From Bordetella parapertussis (GTDB taxonomy: Bacteria; Pseudomonadota; Gammaproteobacteria; Burkholderiales; Burkholderiaceae), in contig CAMDLJ010000160.1 in NCBI GenBank assembly GCA_945901665.1, forward strand, positions 1 to 6,285: a DNA stretch of 6,285 nt, read 5' to 3'. The translations under genes and the position numbers were made by a program. A model generated the notes under the pieces. The model had not been told where the DNA came from. It saw only the letters and a program-made list of their open reading frames with translations, and did not search any database. Shown here in pieces: positions 1 through 5,229 of the stretch (the first letter of the stretch is position 1; the number at the start of each line of letters is the position of its first letter).

Positions 1-1144
1 CATACATGTGGGCGTGGTCGGTGGCGGTCAGCGCAACAAATTTTTCCAGCGTCATGCGGCCGGTGTGCACGCCTTCGGAGTACAGCAGCGGCATGCGCAG
101 CTCAATGCCGGGCACGCCGTTGGCCATGTCTTTGAAGGTGGTTTGGTCGCCCTTGGGCAGCTTGCCCGATTCGTCATAGCGGTAGGGCGCATGGTCGGAG
201 CTGAACACCTGAAAGGTGCCGTCGAGCAAGCCAGCCCAGACGGCTTCTTGAGACTCGGCGTCGCGAGGCGGCGGGCTGCAGCAAAACATCGCCCCTTCCA
301 AGCCAGGCCGGTCGATGTCCTCGGCGGTCAAAAACAGGTATTGCGGGCAGGTCTCGGCAAAGATGCGCGCGCCCAGGGTTTGCGCCGAGCGGATGTGGCG
401 CACCGCCTCAATGCCAGACACATGCACGATCAGCACCGGCACATCGAGCAGGCGCGACAGCGCAATCACCCGGTGCGTGGCTTCGCTCTCGGCCAGGGGG
501 TCGTGCGACACCGCATGGAATTTCGGCGCCACATGACCGTTGTCGAGCAAGCGTTGGGCGATCCATTTGATGATGTCGTTGTTTTCTGCGTGCACCATCA
601 CCAAAGCGCCTTCGCGCCCGGCGGTGTGCAGCACGTCGAGCATTTGGCTGTCATCGAGCTTGAGCTTGTCGTAGGTGGTGTAGACCTTGAAAGATGTATA
701 GCCCTTGCGGATCAAGTCGGGCAGGTCATGCTGCAAGGCCTGGGGCGTGGGGTCAGAGACGATCAGGTGAAAGCTGTAGTCGATCACCGCTTTGGGGCCG
801 GCACAGGCGTGGTAATCACTCACCACTTTGGGCAGCGCCATGCCCCGATGTTGTGCGGCAAACGGAATGATGGTGGTGTTGCCCCCAAAAGCGGCGGCCA
901 CCGTGGCCGAGTCAAAGTCGTCGGCGGTCATCACCCCATTGCTCGATATTTGCTCCACATGGCAGTGGCTGTCGATGCCACCGGGCAGCACCCAATGGCC
1001 TGTGGCGTCAATGTCGCGTGCGCCCGCGGGCAAACCAGGTGCCAGGGTTTGGATGAGGCCATCGCGCACGCCCACATCCACGCGCATGCGTCCATCGGCA
1101 TTCACCACGGTGCCGTTGCGGATGGTCAAGTCAAATTGGGACAC
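1..1144 (-). CDS. Dihydropyrimidinase / D-hydantoinase (3' end beyond window)
   Basis: Cytosolic zinc amidohydrolase that opens cyclic amides (5,6-dihydropyrimidines, hydantoins) to N-carbamoyl amino acids. I translated this strand by hand: 381 codons are open and the gene leaves the window at base 1, so roughly 80-100 C-terminal residues are missing against a usual 460-490. The full metal centre is visible: HxH at H60/H62 in GGIDSHCHVE, the lysine that is carbamylated in the family at K153 in SFKVYTTYD, H185 (VMVHAEN), H241 (VLIVHVSG) and D317 (FSSDHAPY). Substrate-pocket equivalents Y158, S290 and N342 are also present. The start is GTG at 1144: GAAGG lies 6 bases upstream and an in-frame TGA sits four codons before it, with no other start codon between. 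It follows the lyase gene on the same strand after 151 bases. Family assignment is firm. The choice between dihydrouracil, hydantoin and another cyclic amide is not readable. Confidence 0.95.
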   Translation of the reverse strand, partial: MSQFDLTIRNGTVVNADGRMRVDVGVRDGLIQTLAPGLPAGARDIDATGHWVLPGGIDSHCHVEQISSNGVMTADDFDSATVAAAFGGNTTIIPFAAQHRGMALPKVVSDYHACAGPKAVIDYSFHLIVSDPTPQALQHDLPDLIRKGYTSFKVYTTYDKLKLDDSQMLDVLHTAGREGALVMVHAENNDIIKWIAQRLLDNGHVAPKFHAVSHDPLAESEATHRVIALSRLLDVPVLIVHVSGIEAVRHIRSAQTLGARIFAETCPQYLFLTAEDIDRPGLEGAMFCCSPPPRDAESQEAVWAGLLDGTFQVFSSDHAPYRYDESGKLPKGDQTTFKDMANGVPGIELRMPLLYSEGVHTGRMTLEKFVALTATDHAHMY

Positions 1145-1295
1145 AGGAAACCTTCAAGATGCAAATGGAACAAGGGGGTCATTGTGGGTCAAATGTCAAC
1201 GGCACGGTCCAGGACCCAAGCCCATGCATCCATGGTGTGTGCAAGCATGAATCGCGCCTGTTGGCGTTGCACGGGTTTGGGGCGGGCCATGCGGG
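1145..1295. other. Intergenic leader between lyase and hydantoinase genes
   Basis: This 151-base gap separates two co-directional leftward genes and shows no convincing ORF. On the minus strand it holds a perfect TTGACA hexamer (1199-1194), but no good -10 box at 16-19 bases. It also holds two TGACCC copies (1191-1186 and 1181-1176) exactly 10 bases apart. A small perfect inverted repeat GGTCC-A-GGACC lies nearby at about 1206-1216. It may carry a separate promoter or regulator site for the hydantoinase, but no element is strong enough to call. No T-rich terminator hairpin was seen. Confidence 0.35.
1149..1153 (-). promoter_or_regulatory. Ribosome binding site of the hydantoinase gene
   Basis: Read on the minus strand, GAAGG stands 6 bases before a GTG codon. 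It decides the start, because the same frame carries a TGA just upstream and no alternative initiator lies between. Confidence 0.7.
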
Positions 1296-2234
1296 TCACA
1301 GCGGCGGCAACTGTGCGCGGGGGTCGTGGCGCGCCAGCCGCGTGAGCAAATACTCCACCTCTTGGCGCGCGCTGGCGCTGAGCATGGCCGCGGGTTTGCG
1401 CTGTGCGTCGCTGGCCAGCAAACCACGCCGCTGCATCACGTACTTGCGCACCGCCAGGCCCGCGCCTTGTTGCTGCTCGTAGCGCAGCAAGGGCAGGTGG
1501 GCATCAAACAGGTCATGCGCTTGATCGCGCTGTCCCGCTTGGGACAAGCGCACCACATCGCACAGCATGTCGGGGAAGCAGTAGCCGGTGTTGGCGCCAT
1601 CGGCGCCGCGCGACATTTCAAAATCCAGGAACAAGCCGCCGTTGCCGCACAAGATAGCGATGTGGCGCATGCTGTTATCGGCCTCAAATTTTCGCAAGGT
1701 GCTGATTTTCTCCAACCCCGGCCAGTCTTCGTGCTTGAGCATCACGATGGAGGGAATTTCTTGCACCATGGTGCGGATCACGCTGGGGCTCATTTGCACT
1801 GCAAACGACAGCGGGTAGTCTTGCACCACGATGGGCACATCGGGGCCCAAGGCATCGGCCGCTGGGCGGTAGTAATTGATCACCTGGTCGTCGGTGCGCA
1901 AGGTGTTGGGTGGACCAATCATCACGGCAGCGGCACCGGCCGCCATCACCTCTTGGGTGAGCGCATGCATCGAGGCAAAACCCGGCGAGGACACGCCCAC
2001 AATCACCGGCAGGTTGGGCGCGCGGCGGATCATCTGGGTGGTGATGGCCACGCTCTCGCCGTGCGACAACTTGGGCGCTTCGCCCATTTGCCCCAGCACC
2101 GTCACGCCAGTGGCACCGCAGGCCACATAAAAATCGGTCAACCGGTCCATCGACGCCGTGTCAATGCGGCCATCGGGATGAAAGGCGGTGGGGGCGATGG
2201 GAAAAACGCCTTGGGCGTTGGGGGTCAACAGCAT
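1296..2234 (-). CDS. DapA/N-acetylneuraminate lyase family class I aldolase-type protein
   Basis: Cytosolic TIM-barrel protein of the dihydrodipicolinate synthase/N-acetylneuraminate lyase superfamily, whose members use a Schiff-base lysine on pyruvate or a related 2-oxo acid. At 312 residues it has the usual length. The likely Schiff-base lysine is K167 (IVMLKHED) and the conserved tyrosine is Y140 (VVQDYPLS). The GxxGE loop appears as GQMGEAPKL at 48-56, where true DapA proteins have two threonines, so lysine biosynthesis is unlikely. The frame is open upstream to a GTG at 2273. I prefer ATG at 2234 because GGAG lies 5 bases before it and the first 13 residues of the longer form overlap a -10-like TATACT. 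The gene diverges from the deacetylase-fold gene and precedes the hydantoinase, which suggests a catabolic aldolase, lyase or hydrolyase role on a ring-opening product. That role is inference; the superfamily is clear. Confidence 0.9.
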   Translation of the reverse strand: MLLTPNAQGVFPIAPTAFHPDGRIDTASMDRLTDFYVACGATGVTVLGQMGEAPKLSHGESVAITTQMIRRAPNLPVIVGVSSPGFASMHALTQEVMAAGAAAVMIGPPNTLRTDDQVINYYRPAADALGPDVPIVVQDYPLSFAVQMSPSVIRTMVQEIPSIVMLKHEDWPGLEKISTLRKFEADNSMRHIAILCGNGGLFLDFEMSRGADGANTGYCFPDMLCDVVRLSQAGQRDQAHDLFDAHLPLLRYEQQQGAGLAVRKYVMQRRGLLASDAQRKPAAMLSASARQEVEYLLTRLARHDPRAQLPPL

Positions 2235-2239
2235 GAAAA

Positions 2240-2243
2240 CTCC
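2240..2243 (-). promoter_or_regulatory. Ribosome binding site of the lyase gene
   Basis: Minus-strand GGAG lies 5 bases before ATG 2234. It favours this start over the upstream in-frame GTG at 2273, which lacks a comparable site. Confidence 0.7.
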
Positions 2244-2262
2244 AACAAAGAAATTGCGAATC

Positions 2263-2268
2263 AGTATA
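2263..2268 (-). promoter_or_regulatory. Possible -10 element for the leftward lyase-hydantoinase unit
   Basis: The minus strand reads TATACT, five of six matches to the sigma-70 -10 consensus, and would give a leader of about 20-25 bases before ATG 2234. The expected -35 region is a GC-rich CCCCTG-like stretch with no good match, so the promoter would be weak or activator-dependent. Confidence 0.4.
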
Positions 2269-2332
2269 GCCACAGCCCCATGGGCCAGGGGTTAGGGTCA
2301 GGCCTTGCAGGTGTGGCAGATAAGATGGCCCC

Positions 2333-2337
2333 AGGAG
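2333..2337 (+). promoter_or_regulatory. Ribosome binding site of the deacetylase-fold gene
   Basis: AGGAG ends 9 bases before ATG 2347. It supports that start over the in-frame TTG at 2305, which would add 14 residues unlike the family. Confidence 0.65.
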
Positions 2338-2346
2338 AGACCCAAC

Positions 2347-3240
2347 ATGCTGAAAACCCACGGACGCTACGACTACTCGGCCATTTCGCGCCGCCCCGAC
2401 TACAGCTGGCCTGGCGGCAAACGCTTGGCCGTTCACATCGCCTTGAACGTAGAACACTTCGCCTTTGGCGAAGGCCTGGGCAACGACTATGCGGTACCAC
2501 ACCCCCAGCCCAACACGCGCAGCTTTGCCTGGCGCGACTATGGCAATCGGGTCGGTGCTTGGCGCTTGATGGAATTGGCCGACGCCCTCCAGTTGCCTTT
2601 TGGCCTGCTCACCAACACCGAGTTGTATGACTATTGCCCCGAGATGATCCAGGCCTTCAGCGCGCGCGGCGACGAAATCGTGGGCCATGGCCGCACCAAC
2701 AGCGAGCGCCAAGCTGACATGCCCTTGGACCAAGAGCGCGCGTGCATCCAAGAGGTATCGCAAAAAATATTCGACCACGAAGGTTTGCGCCCCAAAGGTT
2801 GGTTGGCGCCCTATATTTCGCAATCCGTGGACTCCTTGGACCTGCTCAAAGCGGCGGGGTTTCGATACATGATGGATTGGTCGCTGGACGACCAGCCGGT
2901 GTGGTTTCGCACCCAGCACGGCCCGATTTTGTCGGTGCCCTATGCCCACGACCTGAATGACTCGCTCGAATGCGTGTCGCGGCGCACCCCGTCGCAATTG
3001 TTTTGCGACAACCTGATCGATCAATTTGACGAAATGCTGCACGAGTCCCAGCGCCGCCCGCTGGTGATGCCCATCGTGCTGCACAGCTTCATCATGGGCC
3101 AGCCCTACCGAGTGCGCCAATTGCGCCGGGTGTTTGAGCACATTTTGCAGCACCGCGATCAAATTTGGCTCACCCGCCCCGGCGACATTTGCACCCACAT
3201 TGAATCTTTGCCCGCCGGCACCGTGCCGGGCGCGCCATGA
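2347..3240 (+). CDS. PuuE-type polysaccharide-deacetylase-fold amidohydrolase (allantoinase/imidase-like)
   Basis: A 297-residue cytosolic NodB-homology protein with no signal peptide, which argues against a cell-wall or polysaccharide substrate. It resembles the branch that includes the PuuE allantoinase and bacterial cyclic-imide hydrolases (imidases) of about 290-310 residues, which hydrolyse cyclic amides. In the usual deacetylase motif the first metal-ligand Asp is replaced by Glu (E36 in ALNVEHF). The second motif is GHGRTN (113-118), with one His (H114) and Asn at 118 in place of the second His. A late conserved His lies at H246 in VLHSFIMGQPYR. GWLAPY at 151-156 matches the conserved W/P segment. 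These changes fit a non-canonical or reduced metal site. Its stop overlaps the amidase start by ATGA, implying coupled translation. I infer opening of a cyclic imide or ureide to a half-amide; allantoin, succinimide/maleimide and hydantoin-type rings all remain possible. Confidence 0.85.
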   Translation: MLKTHGRYDYSAISRRPDYSWPGGKRLAVHIALNVEHFAFGEGLGNDYAVPHPQPNTRSFAWRDYGNRVGAWRLMELADALQLPFGLLTNTELYDYCPEMIQAFSARGDEIVGHGRTNSERQADMPLDQERACIQEVSQKIFDHEGLRPKGWLAPYISQSVDSLDLLKAAGFRYMMDWSLDDQPVWFRTQHGPILSVPYAHDLNDSLECVSRRTPSQLFCDNLIDQFDEMLHESQRRPLVMPIVLHSFIMGQPYRVRQLRRVFEHILQHRDQIWLTRPGDICTHIESLPAGTVPGAP

Positions 3241-4562
3241 GCGCCACGCAGCGGGGCGATGCCAGCGCTGCCCACCTGGGCGCAGCCGAGGCCGCCAGGC
3301 GCATCGCCCGTGGTGAGCTCAGCGCCCAAGCCTTGGCCGAGGCCTGTGTGGCGCGGGCCACTGCGCGCGAGGCGCAGCTGCATGCCTGGGTCCATTTGGC
3401 CCCTGAGGCGGTGATCGACCAAGCGCGTGCGCTGGACGCCCAAACCGCACCCAAAGGTATGTTGCATGGTGTGCCGGTGGCGGTCAAAGACATCTTGGAC
3501 ACCGCCGACATGCCCAGCCGCTATGGCTCGCCGATTTACGCCCAACACCAACCACTGGCCGATGCATCGTGCGTGGCGCAATCGCGCGCCGCCGGTGCGG
3601 TGGTCATGGGCAAGACCCACACCACCGAGTTCGCCAACATCCACCCAGCAGTTACCGCCAACCCGCACCGGGTGGGCCACACCCCGGGTGGGTCTTCCAG
3701 CGGTTCGGCTGCCGCCGTGGCCGACTTTCAGGTGCCCTTGGCCTTTGCCACCCAAACCGCAGGCTCGACCATTCGCCCCGCCGCATTTTGTGGGGTGGTG
3801 GGCTACAAGCCCAGCTTCAACCGCATCAACCGCGCGGGGCTGAAATTCTCATCCGAGTCGCTCGACACCATTGGCTTGCTGGCGCGCCATGTGGAAGACG
3901 TGTCCCTGTGGGCCCAGGCCTTGATCGGCCAAGCCCCTGCCGCCCTGCCTACTGCGCCGTTGCGCGTGGGCTTGCACCGCACGGCTTTGTGGGGCCAAGC
4001 CAGCGACAGCGCCCAACAGGCTTTGCTGGACGCCGCCCAGCGTTTAAAAGTGGCTGGGGCCAGTGTGACTGATGTCACTTTGGATGGCGACTTCACCACC
4101 TTGTACGAAGCCCAAGGCGTGGTGATGCGCTACGAGGCCGCTCGCGCCACAGCCTGGGAAATGGCGCACCGCCGCAGCCTATTGAGCCGTGATTTATGGC
4201 TGCGTTTGGAGCAAGGCATGGCCACACCGCACAGCCAATACCTGGAGGCATTGGCCTTGGCCCAGCGTTGCAGCGCCCAGCTGGTGGAGCGCTGGCAAAG
4301 CTGCGATGTGTTGCTCAGTTTGAGCGCGCCGGGTGAAGCCCCTGAGGGTTTGCACAGCACCGGCGACTCGGTGTTCAACCGCAATTGGACCCTGCTGGGC
4401 TTGCCCTGCGTGCACCTGCCCACGGCAGCGGGGCCCCACGGCTTGCCCTTGGGGGTGCAGTTGATCGGGCCCCTCGGCGCAGACGTGGCCCTGTTGGGCG
4501 CTGCCCTGTGGGCCGAGTCGGTGTTGGCCCCGCACTACCCCTTGCGCGACCACCTGCGCTGA
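3237..4562 (+). CDS. Amidase signature family hydrolase
   Basis: A 441-residue cytosolic amidase-signature enzyme that releases ammonia from a carboxamide. The Ser-cisSer-Lys triad is intact: K84 in VAVKDI, cis-Ser S153 in the GGSSSGSAAA loop, and nucleophile S177 in TAGSTIRPAAFCG. The S153-S177 spacing of 24 is the same as in fatty acid amide hydrolase. Length is near the low end of the family, and the sequence reads as complete. The ATG lies inside the preceding gene's stop (ATGA), so it probably depends on translational coupling. It resembles stand-alone catabolic amidases rather than GatA: no gatB or gatC is nearby. Next to a cyclic-amide hydrolase, a half-amidase or ureido-acid hydrolase role is the natural inference, acting on the open-chain product. 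The specific substrate cannot be read. Confidence 0.92.
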   Translation: MSATQRGDASAAHLGAAEAARRIARGELSAQALAEACVARATAREAQLHAWVHLAPEAVIDQARALDAQTAPKGMLHGVPVAVKDILDTADMPSRYGSPIYAQHQPLADASCVAQSRAAGAVVMGKTHTTEFANIHPAVTANPHRVGHTPGGSSSGSAAAVADFQVPLAFATQTAGSTIRPAAFCGVVGYKPSFNRINRAGLKFSSESLDTIGLLARHVEDVSLWAQALIGQAPAALPTAPLRVGLHRTALWGQASDSAQQALLDAAQRLKVAGASVTDVTLDGDFTTLYEAQGVVMRYEAARATAWEMAHRRSLLSRDLWLRLEQGMATPHSQYLEALALAQRCSAQLVERWQSCDVLLSLSAPGEAPEGLHSTGDSVFNRNWTLLGLPCVHLPTAAGPHGLPLGVQLIGPLGADVALLGAALWAESVLAPHYPLRDHLR

Positions 4563-4572
4563 AAGCGCGTGG
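4550..4572. terminator. Weak hairpin at the convergent gene ends
   Basis: GCGCT-GAA-AGCGC (4556-4568) forms a perfect 5-bp stem containing the amidase stop codon. Allowing a two-base bulge, CCAC (4550-4553) pairs with GTGG (4569-4572) to lengthen it. There is no T tract on either side, so intrinsic termination is uncertain. Its position between two convergent stops is the main argument. Confidence 0.3.
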
Positions 4573-4575
4573 GGG

Positions 4576-5214
4576 TCACAGCCGGCCTTGGCTGCGGATG
4601 GCGGCCAAGTACTCGGGGCTTCCCTCGGCCACAAACTGGTCGCGGGTGGTGACATAGCGGTCGGCATACAAGCGCCCCACTGGAAAGTAGCGGTCCATGT
4701 TGACCCGCAAGGTTTGGGGGTCGAACACCCCTTCATGGCTGTGCAGCCACACCACTTGGCCAATGATCAATTGGCGCTGCGGGCTGATGTCAATGGTTTG
4801 GTACAGCTTGCACTCGAGCGCCACCGGTGACTCAGCGATGCGCGGTGCCGCCACCGCCTTTGATGGCAAGTTGGTGAAGCCCACGGCGGCCGCCTCGCTC
4901 TCGTGGCTGGGGAAGTCGCGCGAACACGCGTGCATGCGCTCGGCCGTGGCCTCGTCCACCAGGTTGACCACAAACTCGCGCTGCAAGGCGATGTTGTGCG
5001 CCGTGTCTTTGGCCGCACCACCGGGTTTGCGCTCGATGCTCAAAATCAAAATCGGCGGGTCGTCGCCCATCAGGTTGAAAAAACTAAACGGCGCGGCATT
5101 CACCACGCCCGCCTCGTTCAAACTGGTCACCAAGGCAATGGGGCGCGGCACCACCACGCTGACCAGCAGCTTGTAGCACTGGCTCGGGGCCATGCTGGAG
5201 AAGTCAAATTCCAT
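4576..5214 (-). CDS. Flavin-reductase-like FMN-binding split-barrel protein
   Basis: A 212-residue cytosolic protein of the flavin reductase-like domain family (DIM6/NTAB type, FMN-binding split barrel). Diagnostic segments are PRPIALVTS (23-31), NAAPFSFFN (39-47), the KDTAHNI segment (69-75) and EFVVNLV (80-86), followed by the second half of the barrel with LIIGQVVWLH. Family members bind FMN. Some reduce flavin with NAD(P)H for a partner oxygenase, and many have no known partner. No monooxygenase is in the window. Start ATG 5214 is only 15 bases after the PrpD-like stop, with a weak GAAAG about 8 bases before it, so it is probably co-transcribed and perhaps coupled. It is longer than RutF-type reductases (about 165 residues), so RutF is not implied. 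Domain call is firm; role unknown. Confidence 0.9.
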   Translation of the reverse strand: MEFDFSSMAPSQCYKLLVSVVVPRPIALVTSLNEAGVVNAAPFSFFNLMGDDPPILILSIERKPGGAAKDTAHNIALQREFVVNLVDEATAERMHACSRDFPSHESEAAAVGFTNLPSKAVAAPRIAESPVALECKLYQTIDISPQRQLIIGQVVWLHSHEGVFDPQTLRVNMDRYFPVGRLYADRYVTTRDQFVAEGSPEYLAAIRSQGRL

Positions 5215-5229
5215 GAAGATGCTTTCGGT

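Larger units (their letters stand above)
2235..2346. promoter_or_regulatory. Divergent intergenic control region
   Basis: This 112-base gap lies between two divergent starts and must carry the promoters of both units unless one is read through from elsewhere. It contains the leftward TATACT, an 8-base palindrome CCCATGGG at 2277-2284 inside a CCCC...GGGG inverted pair (2276-2291), a TAAGAT hexamer on the plus strand at 2321-2326 that could be a poor rightward -10, and the rightward AGGAG. No clear operator with long arms was seen. Confidence 0.55.

Noticed and set aside
8..1345. A 445-codon plus-strand open frame
   Set aside because: It lies antisense to the hydantoinase, whose minus-strand translation carries all its metal-site motifs. 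The plus-strand product is rich in His, Gly and Arg with no recognisable domain, typical of a shadow frame in GC-rich DNA.
2235..2273. Longer lyase start at GTG 2273
   Set aside because: No ribosome site, a hydrophobic extension not typical of the family, and overlap with the likely -10 box; ATG 2234 has GGAG at good spacing.
2305..2346. Longer deacetylase-fold start at TTG 2305
   Set aside because: The added residues look like translated leader, and AGGAG is placed for ATG 2347.
1326..2630. A 434-codon plus-strand open frame across the lyase gene and the divergent gap
   Set aside because: It is antisense to the DapA-like gene, then out of frame with the deacetylase-fold gene; no family features and an implausible His-rich composition.
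2161..3198. A 345-codon minus-strand open frame opposite the deacetylase-fold gene
   Set aside because: It overlaps the true plus-strand gene, which has clear motifs, a ribosome site and ATGA coupling; the minus-strand product matches nothing recognisable.
3237..4562. GatA (glutamyl-tRNA amidotransferase subunit A) identity for the amidase
   Set aside because: The signature is shared across the whole amidase family; no gatB or gatC is present and the context is catabolic.
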